The notes under the pieces: generated by a model
The model's database searches: none
What the model was told of the DNA's origin: nothing
Seen by the model: only the letters and a program-made list of their open reading frames with translations
In this document: piece by piece, positions 46,597-54,811 of the stretch
Layout: each line of letters starts with the position of its first letter
Position numbering within the stretch: position 1 is the first letter of the stretch
Assembly (NCBI RefSeq): GCF_013184745.1
Contig: NZ_JAATVU010000002.1
Coordinates: 139,294 to 203,293 of the forward strand
From: Mangrovicoccus sp. HB161399
GTDB lineage: Bacteria > Pseudomonadota > Alphaproteobacteria > Rhodobacterales > Rhodobacteraceae
DNA: 64,000 bases
Direction: 5' to 3'
Program-made: the position numbers and the translations under genes

Positions 46597-47612
46597 AGCT
46601 GTCGTCCCGCGACGCGGCCGGCTACATCGCAAGGCCCGACCGCAGCCATGCCGGCATGCTGATCTACGGTGCCGATCCGATGCGGGTCGCGCTGAAGCGG
46701 CGGGAGCTTGTCGCCGCGCTGCTGGGCCAGGACAACGATCTCGGCCTGACCCGGATCGCAGCGGCGGATCTGCGCCGCGAGCCGTCTCTGGCCAATGACG
46801 CGCTGAAGGAACGCTCGATGTTCGCTTCCGGCCAGCGCGTCGTGCTGGTCGAGGATGCCACCGACGGCCTGCAGGCTCCGATCGTCGCCGCGCTGCAGGA
46901 CCATGGGCCCGGCGATGCCTATCTGGTGGTGATCGCCGGCGCGCTGAAGGCCGGCTCCAAGCTGCGCAAGGCCTTCGAAACCCACAGGAGCGCCTATGCG
47001 CTGGGAATCTACGACGATCCGCCCTCGCGCGCGGAAATCGAGGCGCAGCTCGGCCGCGAGGGCCTGCGCGACCTGCCCCGCGACGCGATGGAGGCGCTCT
47101 CCGCCCTGTCGCGCTCGCTCGATCCCGGCGATTTCGGCCAGGTGATCTCCAAGCTCGGCCTCTACAAGCGCGGCGACGCCGGCCCGGTCACTCCCGCCGA
47201 CATCGAGGCGGTCGCGCCGCTGGCGCAGGAGGCCGATCTCGACGACCTGCTGCATGTCGTGGCCGAGGCGCGCACGCAGGAGATCGGCCCGCTGCTGCGG
47301 CGGCTGGAAACCCAGGGCATCCAGCCGGTCGCCATCGCGATCTCCGCCACCCGCCATTTCCGCACGCTGCACGCCGCCGCGGCCGATCCCGGCGGGGTCC
47401 AGTCGGGCCTGTCGCGGATGCGCCCGCCGGTCTTCGGCCCGCGCCGCGACCGCATGGCCCGCCAGGCCCAGGGCTGGGGCGTCAAGCGGCTGGAACAGGC
47501 GCTGACCGTTCTGATTGACACCGATCTCTCCTTGCGTTCCGCCGCCGCCGCCCCCCCTATGGCAGTCATGGAGCGGGCGCTGATACGACTCGCGATGATG
47601 GGGAGGCGCTGA
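46593..47612 (+). CDS. holA: DNA polymerase III delta subunit
   Basis: 339 residues. Three-part clamp-loader organisation: N-terminal domain ('LIYGADPMRVALKRRELVAALLG' in part), a middle domain, and a C-terminal collar helix region ('LEQALTVLIDTDLSLRS'). There is no Walker B-like SRC motif, as normal for delta, which opens the sliding clamp. Overlaps the lptE stop by four bases and the GST gene by one. Confidence 0.93.
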   Translation: MKLSSRDAAGYIARPDRSHAGMLIYGADPMRVALKRRELVAALLGQDNDLGLTRIAAADLRREPSLANDALKERSMFASGQRVVLVEDATDGLQAPIVAALQDHGPGDAYLVVIAGALKAGSKLRKAFETHRSAYALGIYDDPPSRAEIEAQLGREGLRDLPRDAMEALSALSRSLDPGDFGQVISKLGLYKRGDAGPVTPADIEAVAPLAQEADLDDLLHVVAEARTQEIGPLLRRLETQGIQPVAIAISATRHFRTLHAAAADPGGVQSGLSRMRPPVFGPRRDRMARQAQGWGVKRLEQALTVLIDTDLSLRSAAAAPPMAVMERALIRLAMMGRR

Positions 47613-48205
47613 TGTACGAGGTGATCGGTTCGCTCAGGACCCGGACCTTCCGGGTGCTCTGGCTTCTGGAGGAACTCGGGCAGCCCTACCGCTTCATCGA
47701 GGAGACCCCGCGCAGCGAGGGGATCATCGCGCTGAACCCGCTGGGCAAGGTGCCGGCGCTGCGGATCGACGGCGACGTGCTGACCGACTCGGTGGCGATC
47801 ATGACCTATCTCGCCGACCGCCACGGCGCCTTCTCGGCCCCGGCCGGCTCGATCGCGCGGGCGCGCCAGGACGCGCTGACCTTCTACATCATCGACGAGA
47901 TGGACGCGGTCCTGTGGTCCTCGGCCAAGCACAGCTTCGTGCTGCCCGAGGAAAAGCGGGTCGCCAACCTGAAGCCGACGCTGGGCTGGGAATACGAGCG
48001 GGCCGCGCGCCACCTGTGCCGGCGGCTCGAAAAGTCGCCTTTCCTCTGCGGCCCGGACCTGACCCTGCCCGACATCCTCGCCACGCATTGCGCCGAATGG
48101 GCGAAGGCGGCGAAGATCATGCCGCGGCTTCCGGTCTTTGACGCCTATCTGGAGCGGATGATGGCGCGTCCGGCCTACAAGGCCGCCCAGACGCCGCGCA
48201 CCTGA
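47612..48205 (+). CDS. Glutathione S-transferase family protein
   Basis: 197 residues. Thioredoxin-like N-terminal domain (1-75) with 'RTRTFRVLWLLEELG' and 'NPLGKVPALRIDGDVLTDSVAI'; helical C-terminal domain from about 85. The catalytic residue is probably the Ser or Thr near residues 7-12. Substrate is unknown. The ATG shares one base with the holA stop, so it is translated from the same message. Confidence 0.88.
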   Translation: MYEVIGSLRTRTFRVLWLLEELGQPYRFIEETPRSEGIIALNPLGKVPALRIDGDVLTDSVAIMTYLADRHGAFSAPAGSIARARQDALTFYIIDEMDAVLWSSAKHSFVLPEEKRVANLKPTLGWEYERAARHLCRRLEKSPFLCGPDLTLPDILATHCAEWAKAAKIMPRLPVFDAYLERMMARPAYKAAQTPRT

Positions 48206-48240
48206 CAAGGCATCATTGCTGGAATCCCGCGGCCATGGCA

Positions 48241-48268
48241 GGCTTTCCCGGTCAATTCCAGGAAAGCC
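48241..48268 (+). promoter_or_regulatory. Hairpin that would hide the ribosome site of the SH3 gene
   Basis: GGCTTTCC (48241-48248) pairs with GGAAAGCC (48261-48268); two more G-C pairs flank one C-A mismatch, leaving a 6-base loop. AGGAAAG, the likely Shine-Dalgarno for the ATG at 48276, is in the right arm. Confidence 0.45.
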
Positions 48269-48275
48269 ATTTGCC

Positions 48276-48668
48276 ATGACCCGTTCCTTCCGCCCCGGCG
48301 CAGCGCTGCTCTGCGCGCTCCTCCTGCCCCTGCCCGCCGCCGCGCTCGACGTGCCGATCTACGAAGATCAAAGCGACGGCCAGGCCGCGAATTGCAGCGT
48401 CGGCACGGTCATGGGGCTGAAGGCCGGCGGCGACGGTTTCCTGGCGGTGCGCAGCGGGCCCGGCTCGGAGCATGCCAAGATCGGCGAGCTGCACAACGGC
48501 GACAAGGTGACGATCTTCGGCCGAGAGGACGGCTGGTACGCGATCCTCGTGCCCGGCGGCCAGATCGACCAGGCGGATGCCTGCGGCCGCGCCGGCCCCC
48601 GTCGGCAGGTGACCGGAGGGGGGCTCGGCTGGGCGCATGGCAACTGGATCGGGAACATCATTCCCTGA
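48276..48668 (+). CDS. Secreted SH3-domain protein
   Basis: 130 residues. Signal peptide about 1-22 (cleavage after AAA). One bacterial SH3 domain: 'GFLAVRSGPGSEHAKIGELHNGDKVTIFGREDGW' shown by its ends ('GFLAVRSGPGSE', 'REDGWY'), and a C-terminal 'GLGWAHGNWIGNI'. Two cysteines could form a disulfide. A periplasmic role is likely, partner unknown. The ATG at 48276 is used since AGGAAAG is 9 bases upstream. Confidence 0.75.
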   Translation: MTRSFRPGAALLCALLLPLPAAALDVPIYEDQSDGQAANCSVGTVMGLKAGGDGFLAVRSGPGSEHAKIGELHNGDKVTIFGREDGWYAILVPGGQIDQADACGRAGPRRQVTGGGLGWAHGNWIGNIIP

Positions 48669-48669
48669 T

Positions 48670-50418
48670 CTATTCCGCCGCCGCGCGCTCCGGCTCCGGC
48701 TTCGGCGCGGAGGTCAGCTCCCGCATCGCCGCGAATTGCGACAGGAACACCTTGCCGGTGATCTCCTCCAGGAAGTGGCTCTTCTTCAGCCGGTCCATGA
48801 CGGGACCCTTGATCTCGCTCATGTGCAGCGTGATGCCCATCTCGTGCAGGCGGTGGTTGATCGCTTCCAGGCTTTCCAGCGCCGACATGTCGATGTCGTT
48901 CACCGCCGGGCACATCAGCACGACATGGCGGATCGCCTTGTCCTTCACCACGCGGTCGTAGACGTAATCCTCGAGGAAGCGGGCATTGGCGAAATACAGG
49001 CTCTCGTCCACCCGGATCGTCACGATGGACGGATCGGTCGACACGTCATGGCGGCGGATGTTGCGGAAATGCTCGGTACCCGGCACGCAGCCGACCTCGG
49101 CCACATGCGGCCTCGCAGTCTTGTAGAGATGCAGCGCGATCGAAATGCCGACGCCCGCGGAGACCCCGGCCTCGACCCCCATGACCAGCGTCACGGCGAT
49201 GGTCGCGGCCACCGAGGCGAAATCGGCGAAGCTGTAGCCCCAGGTCTTCTTCAGGATGGAGAAATCCACCAGGCTCAGCACCGCGACGATGATCGTCGCC
49301 GCCAGCGTGGCCTTGGGCAGGAAGTAGAGCAGCGGCGTCAGGAACATCACGGCCAGCCCGATGCCGACCGCGGTGAAGGCGCCGGCCGCGGGCGTCTCTG
49401 CCCCCGCGTCGAAATTCACCACCGAGCGGGAGAAGCCGCCCGTCACCGGTAGGCCGCCCGACAGCGAGGAGCCGAAATTGGACATGCCGAGCGCGATCAG
49501 CTCCTGGTCCGGATTGATCCGCTGGCGGCGGCGGGCGGCGAAGGTCTGCGCCACCGAAACCGACTCGACGAAGCCGATGATCGACAGCATCAGTGCCGGC
49601 ACCGCCATCTGCGCCCATTGGCCAAGGTCGAAGCCCGGCAGCTTCAGCCCCGGAAAGCCGCGCGGGATGTCGCCGACGATCGGCACGTCCGCCCCGTCGA
49701 GGCGGAAGAGCGCGACGAAGCCGGTGGTGGCGATCACCGCGGCGACCGGGCCGGCCTTGGCGGCGATCCCCGCCATCTTGGGCCGCAGCCCGGCCTTCTC
49801 CAGGAGCGGCTTCAGCCCCTTGCGGCCCCAGAACAGGAAGGCAAGCGCGGCAAGCCCGATGCCGAGCGTCCAGAAATTGGTGGCGGGCAGCGCGTGCCAC
49901 AGCGCCTCCAGCATCTCCGGCAGGGTGTCGCCGCCAGCCTTGACGCCGAGGATGTGCTTCATCTGGCTGACCGCGATCAGGATGCCCGAGGCGGTGATGA
50001 AGCCCGCGATCACCGGATGGCTGAGGAAGTTCGCGAGGAAGCCCAGCCGGAACACGCCGAGCGCCAGCAGCATCGCGCCCGACAGGAAGGCCATGGTCAC
50101 CGCCGCGCCGACCATCAGCGCCGGGTCGGTGATGCCGAGCTTGCCGATCGCCGCGCCGGTCATCAGCGAGACCACCGCCACCGGCCCGACCGCCAGCGCG
50201 CGGGAGGTGCCGAAGACCGCGTAGAGCACCAGCGGCGCCACCGAGGCATAGAGGCCGATCTCGGGCGGCAGTCCCGCGAGCAGCGAATAGGCCAGCGATT
50301 GCGGGATCAGCATGATCGTCACGATCACCGCGGCGACGAGGTCGTTGGTCAGGGTCTCGCCCGTGTAGCGGCGGCCCCAGTCGAGAATCGGGAAGTAGCG
50401 TTTGAGATCGAGGCGCAC
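48670..50418 (-). CDS. SulP-family anion permease with STAS domain
   Basis: 582 residues. The SulP core has about 12-14 helices with the opening 'IVTIMLIPQSLAYSLLAGLPPEIGLY' (shown by 'IPQSLAYSLLAGLPPE') and 'SHPVIAGFITASGILIAVSQ'. A C-terminal STAS domain begins near residue 455 ('SIVTIRVDESLYFANARFLED'), with 'LMCPAVNDIDMSALESL'. SulP proteins move sulfate, bicarbonate or other anions. It is last in the sulfide-oxidation operon, so sulfate or sulfite transport is the best guess. The direction, import or export, cannot be deduced. Confidence 0.9.
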   Translation of the reverse strand: MRLDLKRYFPILDWGRRYTGETLTNDLVAAVIVTIMLIPQSLAYSLLAGLPPEIGLYASVAPLVLYAVFGTSRALAVGPVAVVSLMTGAAIGKLGITDPALMVGAAVTMAFLSGAMLLALGVFRLGFLANFLSHPVIAGFITASGILIAVSQMKHILGVKAGGDTLPEMLEALWHALPATNFWTLGIGLAALAFLFWGRKGLKPLLEKAGLRPKMAGIAAKAGPVAAVIATTGFVALFRLDGADVPIVGDIPRGFPGLKLPGFDLGQWAQMAVPALMLSIIGFVESVSVAQTFAARRRQRINPDQELIALGMSNFGSSLSGGLPVTGGFSRSVVNFDAGAETPAAGAFTAVGIGLAVMFLTPLLYFLPKATLAATIIVAVLSLVDFSILKKTWGYSFADFASVAATIAVTLVMGVEAGVSAGVGISIALHLYKTARPHVAEVGCVPGTEHFRNIRRHDVSTDPSIVTIRVDESLYFANARFLEDYVYDRVVKDKAIRHVVLMCPAVNDIDMSALESLEAINHRLHEMGITLHMSEIKGPVMDRLKKSHFLEEITGKVFLSQFAAMRELTSAPKPEPERAAAE

Positions 50419-50444
50419 GGGTCAGGTCCTTCGAGACTGGCAGC

Positions 50445-50472
50445 GGGTGCCCCGGACGCATCCGGGACACCC
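50445..50472 (-). terminator. Hairpin between SQR fusion and sulP
   Basis: GGGTG-CCCGGA pairs with TCCGGG-CACCC around a 4-base loop, with one C-A mismatch. No T tract; it may act as a processing or partial terminator. Confidence 0.35.
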
Positions 50473-50509
50473 TTTGGGAGGGGCCGGGGAGGGTGCCCCG
50501 GCCGGAGGG

Positions 50510-52183
50510 TCACTCGGCGGAAACCGGTTCCGGCTTCGCCATCCATTCCTTGCCGCGCAGCATCGCCTGCCAGTAGATCGGCGGCAGCGCGCGTTCCTTC
50601 AGCCACCAGGCGGCGCGGGTCGGCTTGGTGCCGTCGACCAGCCAGGAGGGGAAGCTGGGCTTCAGCGTGCCGCCATAGCCGAACTCGGCCAGCACGATCT
50701 TGCCGCGCTCCACCGTCAGCGGGCAGGAGCCGTAGCCGTCATAGCCGCCGGCCGGCGACCGGCCCTCGATATCGGCCGCGACATTCGCCGCCACGACCGG
50801 CGCCTGCTTGCGCGCCGCGGCTGCCGTCTTGGCATTGGGCGCGTTCATCGCGTCGCCCAGCGACCAGATGTTGTCGTAGCTCTTGTGGCGCAGGGTGATC
50901 TGGTCGACATCGACCCAACCGGCAGCATCTGCCAGCGGCGAGACACGGATGAAATCCGGCGCCGTCTGCGGCGGGCAGACATGCATCATGTCGAACTCCA
51001 CCGTCACTTCGGAAGGCGCCTCATCGGGCTTGGCCACCTTGAAGGTCGCGGTCTTTCCCGGGCCGTCGACGCGGATCAGGTCATGGAAGAAGTTCAGCTT
51101 GGCGTCGTATTTCTGGACATATTCCATCAGCGCCGGGACATAGTCCTTCACCCCGAAGAGCACGCCGCCCGCGTTCATGAACTGGATGTCGATGTTGCGC
51201 AGCGCGCCGGTGCGGAACCAGTGGTCGCCGGACAGGTACATCGCCTTCTGCGGCGCGCCCGCGCATTTGATCGGCATCGGCGGCTGGGTGAAGATCGCCC
51301 GTCCCCGCTTCAGCCGCTGCACCAGCTCCCAGGTGTAGGGGGCGAGGTCGTAGCGGTAGTTCGAGGTGACGCCGTTCTTGCCCAGCGTCTCGACCAGGCC
51401 TTCGACCTTGCCCCAGTCGAGCTTCAGCCCCGGGCAGACGATCAGCCGCTTGTACTTCACCACCCGGCAGCCATCGAGGATGACGGCATTGTCGCCCGGC
51501 TCGAAGGCGGCGGCGAAGGACTTGATCCAGTGGACGCCTTTGGGGATCAGGCTGCCCATGGTCCGCGCGGTCTGGTCGGGCTCGAAGACGCCGCCGCCGA
51601 CCAGGGTCCAGCCGGGCTGGTAGTAATGGATGTCCGCCGGGTCGATCACCGCGATGCCGAGCTGCGGCATGCGGGATTTCAGCGAGGCCGCGACCGAGAT
51701 GCCAGCCGCGCCGCCGCCGACGATGACGACCTCGTAGGAGGCATCGCCGGTATCCGTGGGCGTCTTGCCGCCATTGGCGATCCGCCGCACGACGCCCGCC
51801 ATGTCGTAGCCCGCTGCCTTGGTGGCCGACAGGATGTCCGGCAGCGCGCGCGACTTGGCCTCGGAAAGCGACCACAGGATGGTGCTGCGCGTGCCGGTCC
51901 GGCAATAGCCGAGCGCGGGCTTCGGCGCGCGAGCGAGGATCCGGCCGAATTCGGCGGCATCCGCGTCGCTGACCTTGCCGGACACGACGGGCTGGTGGAT
52001 CGCCTCGAGCCCGAGCGACTTGGCGGCGGCCGCGATCTCGGCGAAGGTGGGCTCGCCCGCGCTTTCGCCGTCGGGGCGGTTGCAGATCACGCTGCGGAAG
52101 CCCTGGCGCGCGATCTCCTCCAGATCCCCGGGCTGGATCTGCGGGGACACCGAAAATTCCGGCGTGATGGAGCGGATGTCCAT
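50510..52183 (-). CDS. Fused Blh phosphatase-like/sulfide:quinone oxidoreductase
   Basis: 557 residues. Domain 1 (1-105) is a cysteine-phosphatase-like fold (TIGR01244/Blh type) with the P-loop Cys94 in 'GYCRTGTRS', probably a sulfur-transfer or rhodanese-like function. Domain 2 (about 148-540) is a flavoprotein disulfide reductase with FAD motif 'VVIVGGGAAGISVAASL'. Redox cysteines are in 'LIVCPGLKLDW', 'PMPIKCAGAPQKA' and 'MMHVCPPQT', matching a sulfide:quinone oxidoreductase with three cysteines. It oxidises sulfide to persulfide and passes electrons to quinone. Operon position between the dioxygenase and SulP supports that. Confidence 0.9.
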   Translation of the reverse strand: MDIRSITPEFSVSPQIQPGDLEEIARQGFRSVICNRPDGESAGEPTFAEIAAAAKSLGLEAIHQPVVSGKVSDADAAEFGRILARAPKPALGYCRTGTRSTILWSLSEAKSRALPDILSATKAAGYDMAGVVRRIANGGKTPTDTGDASYEVVIVGGGAAGISVAASLKSRMPQLGIAVIDPADIHYYQPGWTLVGGGVFEPDQTARTMGSLIPKGVHWIKSFAAAFEPGDNAVILDGCRVVKYKRLIVCPGLKLDWGKVEGLVETLGKNGVTSNYRYDLAPYTWELVQRLKRGRAIFTQPPMPIKCAGAPQKAMYLSGDHWFRTGALRNIDIQFMNAGGVLFGVKDYVPALMEYVQKYDAKLNFFHDLIRVDGPGKTATFKVAKPDEAPSEVTVEFDMMHVCPPQTAPDFIRVSPLADAAGWVDVDQITLRHKSYDNIWSLGDAMNAPNAKTAAAARKQAPVVAANVAADIEGRSPAGGYDGYGSCPLTVERGKIVLAEFGYGGTLKPSFPSWLVDGTKPTRAAWWLKERALPPIYWQAMLRGKEWMAKPEPVSAE

Positions 52184-52252
52184 GGAATGCGTCTCCTCGG
52201 AAGTCAGGTCACGGGCGGGGGCCGTTGTCGTCCGGCCCTCCGCGCCAGGGGA

Positions 52253-53137
52253 TCAGAGCTGGTTGATCGGCAGCTTCAGCATCGGGCGCCCGTCATTGTC
52301 GGTCGGGATCTCGCCGGCGCGCATGTTGACCTGCAGCGAGGGCAGGATCAGCCGCGGCACGTCCAGCGTGGCATCGCGCTCGGTGCGGAACTTGATGAAG
52401 TCCTCGCGGGTCTTGCCTTCGCCGACATGGATGTTGTGCGTCTTCTCCTCGCCGACCGATGTCAGGTACTCGATGTCCCGGCCGTTGGGGCCGTAGTCAT
52501 GGCACATGAAGACGCGCATTTCGTCCGGCAGACTCAGAACCTTCTGGATCGAGTCGTAGAGCGTGCCGGCATCGCCGCCGGGGAAGTCGGCGCGGGCCGA
52601 GCCGCCGTCGGGCATGAACAGCGTGTCGCCGACGAAGGCCGCGTTGCCGATCACATGGGTCATGCAGGCCGGCGTATGGCCCGGCGTGTGCATGGCAAAG
52701 CCCTGCATCGTGCCGATCATGAAGGTGTCGCCGTCCTTGAACAGCGCGTCGAACTGGCTGCCGTCGCGCTGGAACTCGGTGCCTTCGTTGAAAATCTTGC
52801 CGAACGTGTCCTGCACGACGGTTATCTTCTCGCCGATCCCGATCTTGCCGCCGAGCGCCTGCTGGATGTAGGGCGCGGCCGACAGGTGGTCGGCATGGAC
52901 ATGGGTTTCCAGAAGCCATTCCAGCTTCAGGCCCTTCTCCTTGATGTAGGCAATCACCTTGTCGGCGTTGTCATAGGTGATCCGGCCGGCGGAGTAGTCG
53001 ATGTCCATCACGGAATCGACCACGGCGCAGGACTTCGAGTTCGGATCCTTCACGACGTGGGTGAAGGTCCAGGTGGCCGGGTCGAAGAAGGTCTCGACCT
53101 CGGGGGTCACGGTCATGTCCACGGGATAGGTGGTCAT
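52253..53137 (-). CDS. MBL-fold persulfide dioxygenase (ETHE1/Blh-like)
   Basis: 294 residues. Metallo-beta-lactamase motif His79-x-His81-x-Asp83-His84 in 'THVHADHLSAAPY', plus 'PGHTPACMTHVIG' and 'FVGDTLFMPDGGSARADFPGGD' (in part), which match ETHE1-like dioxygenases and not lactamases. It would oxidise glutathione persulfide to sulfite in the cytoplasm, using one mononuclear iron. GAGGAG is 7 bases upstream of the ATG. It is flanked by DUF2892 and the SQR fusion. Confidence 0.92.
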   Translation of the reverse strand: MTTYPVDMTVTPEVETFFDPATWTFTHVVKDPNSKSCAVVDSVMDIDYSAGRITYDNADKVIAYIKEKGLKLEWLLETHVHADHLSAAPYIQQALGGKIGIGEKITVVQDTFGKIFNEGTEFQRDGSQFDALFKDGDTFMIGTMQGFAMHTPGHTPACMTHVIGNAAFVGDTLFMPDGGSARADFPGGDAGTLYDSIQKVLSLPDEMRVFMCHDYGPNGRDIEYLTSVGEEKTHNIHVGEGKTREDFIKFRTERDATLDVPRLILPSLQVNMRAGEIPTDNDGRPMLKLPINQL

Positions 53138-53169
53138 AAGGGTCTCCTCAGGGGTCAGGTCGGCGGGGC

Positions 53170-53367
53170 TCAGATCTTGCATGTGTTCACCCCCGCAAGG
53201 CGGTAGAGCAGGCAGAACCGCGTCCCGGCCGTTGCCAGCAGGACGATTCCGGCGACGATGGCGGCGATCTGCACACCGCCGGTTAATCCGAGCGCGCCGA
53301 AAAGCACCAGGATTGCACCAAGTATCAGTCGAATGATGCGGTCGACATTTCCGATATTCGCGGTCAT
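53170..53367 (-). CDS. DUF2892 small membrane protein
   Basis: 65 residues, two membrane helices with a Gly-rich turn. The start 'TANIGNVDRIIRLILGAILVLFG' (shown in part) and 'RFCLLYRLAGVNT' match the DUF2892 (YgaP-like C-terminal) family, common in BigR-type sulfide operons. Its helper role is probably to gather or pass sulfur species at the membrane; this is an inference. One cysteine near the C-terminus (in 'RFCLLY') and one in 'NTCKI' are of interest. It is first in the operon after the Crp/Fnr gene. Confidence 0.9.
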   Translation of the reverse strand: MTANIGNVDRIIRLILGAILVLFGALGLTGGVQIAAIVAGIVLLATAGTRFCLLYRLAGVNTCKI

Positions 53368-53422
53368 CACGGACTCCCGTTCCAGTTGGGACCCAGATAA
53401 CGCGAACACTATTCCGCCGTCT

Positions 53423-53435
53423 GTGAGTTTGTCAC
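53423..53435. promoter_or_regulatory. Candidate Crp/Fnr operator
   Basis: GTGA-GTTTG-TCAC: two perfect 4-base half-sites around a 5-base spacer, about 55 bases upstream of the DUF2892 start and 43 bases from the end of the Crp/Fnr gene. Crp-family sites are of this general type, TGTGA-N6-TCACA being the best-known form. Confidence 0.4.
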
Positions 53436-53477
53436 CGAGGCAGATCAGAAACGCCGAATATTTTCAGCAGCCGGGGA

Positions 53478-54131
53478 TCACTCCTCCGAGAGCGCCTCGA
53501 GCGCGCCGCGGTCGAGCAGCGTGACGCTGCCGCGGTTCTGCTCGATCCAGCCACGGCGCTGGAATTCGCGCAGCTGGCGGCTGACCACCTCGCGCGCGGT
53601 GCCCAGTTCGGTGGCAAGCTTCTGGTGGGTGGTTTCCAGCGTGTCCGCCTCGCCCGCGAGCTTCAGCAGCCGCTGCGCCAGGCGGATGTCGACCCGCTGG
53701 AAGGCCAGCGCCTCGATCACGCCGAAAAGGTCGGTGATGCGCCGGGCATAGGACGAGAAGACGAACTGCCGGAAGGCGTCGGATTTCGCGGCGAGGTCAT
53801 CGAACACCTTGCGCGGGATGGCGACCGCGCGGCAGGCGGTCTCGGTGATGCCCTCGGCGGCGTAATCCTCGTGGGCGATCAGGCAGGCGGTGGTCATCAC
53901 GCAGCTTTCGCCGGCCTCGACGCGGTAGAGCACGATCTCGCGGCCCGATTCCGAGACCTGCTGCACGCGCACCGTGCCCGAAAGCAGCAGCAGCAGGTTG
54001 TCGGCATGCATGCCCGGCGCGAAGACCGTGGTGCCCTCGGGCACGTCCATCACCTGGCTGCGGGATTCCAGCTCGTCGCGGATGTCCTTCGGCAGGCTGG
54101 CCAGCCCCTCGAATTTCTCGCTCCAGCCCAT
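53478..54131 (-). CDS. Crp/Fnr-family transcriptional regulator
   Basis: 217 residues. Cyclic-nucleotide-like sensory barrel (about 15-125) with 'TTVFAPGMHADNLLLLLSGTVRVQ' in part, dimer helix, and a Crp-type helix-turn-helix (about 165-200) with 'LATELGTAREVVSRQLREF'. Cys77, Cys83 and Cys100 cluster on the barrel; there is no N-terminal Fe-S cysteine set. The neighbouring sulfide operon makes a role in sensing sulfane sulfur or redox plausible. The start at 54131 opens with 'GWSEKFEGL'. Confidence 0.88.
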   Translation of the reverse strand: MGWSEKFEGLASLPKDIRDELESRSQVMDVPEGTTVFAPGMHADNLLLLLSGTVRVQQVSESGREIVLYRVEAGESCVMTTACLIAHEDYAAEGITETACRAVAIPRKVFDDLAAKSDAFRQFVFSSYARRITDLFGVIEALAFQRVDIRLAQRLLKLAGEADTLETTHQKLATELGTAREVVSRQLREFQRRGWIEQNRGSVTLLDRGALEALSEE

Positions 54132-54218
54132 CGCCCGCTCTCCCGTCTTGCGCAACCGCCTGTCCCTGCTACGACATCCCGGCGCGGGCGGAAAGCCCGC
54201 CGGAGAAGGAGTCCCCCG

Positions 54219-54686
54219 ATGATGCCCGTCCGCCTCGATGCCGGCAGCCCCGCGATCCCCGCGATGCTGGCGCTGATCCGGGAAAGCTTCGCCTACATGG
54301 AGGCGCGGATCGACCCGCCCTCCTCGATGCACCGGCTGACGGAACGCAGCCTGCGCGAAAGCTGCGCGGCCTGCGAACTCTGGGTCATCGGCGGTCCGCC
54401 GCAGGCCTGCGTGGTGCTGACCCCGAAGCAGGACGCGCTCTATGTCGGCAAGCTCGCGGTGGCGGAAAGCGCCCGCGGAAAGGGATTCGCGCGGATGCTG
54501 CTGGAGCTGGCCGCGGAGCGCGCGGCCCTGCTCGGCCTCGGCTGGCTGGAACTGCAGGTGCGCATCGAGCTGACGGAGAACCACGCCGCCTTCGCCAGGA
54601 TGGGCTTCGCGAAGACCGGCGAGACCGCGCATCCGGGCTATGGCCGCCCGACCTCGATCACCATGCGCCGCTGCCTGCGCCCCTGA
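54219..54686 (+). CDS. GNAT-family N-acetyltransferase
   Basis: 155 residues. The acetyl-CoA loop is 'KLAVAESARGKGFARMLL', with upstream 'VVLTPKQDALYVG' as its beta strand and downstream 'LELQVRIELTENHAAFARMGF'. Substrate unknown. GAGAAGGAG precedes the ATG at 54219 by 7 bases. It is divergent from the Crp/Fnr gene and convergent with codA, with an extended hairpin between the stops. Confidence 0.85.
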   Translation: MMPVRLDAGSPAIPAMLALIRESFAYMEARIDPPSSMHRLTERSLRESCAACELWVIGGPPQACVVLTPKQDALYVGKLAVAESARGKGFARMLLELAAERAALLGLGWLELQVRIELTENHAAFARMGFAKTGETAHPGYGRPTSITMRRCLRP

Positions 54687-54717
54687 TCTCCCCGCGCGCG
54701 GCCCCGGAGCCCGCGAT

Positions 54718-54771
54718 GGCCCGACCCGGCTGCCCTCCGGCCCTTCTTCCCGAGGGCAGCCGAGTCGGGCC
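54718..54771. repeat. Long intergenic palindrome (candidate REP-type repeat)
   Basis: Two 20-base arms with one mismatch, left arm 54718-54737 and right arm 54752-54771, around a 14-base loop. Arms start and end in GGCCCGAC and GTCGGGCC. No T tract; a terminator between convergent genes or a dispersed repeat are both possible. Confidence 0.7.
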
Positions 54772-54811
54772 TTCCCCGGTTTTCCGACGCTGCGCCATTT
54801 GGGAGTCGGGA

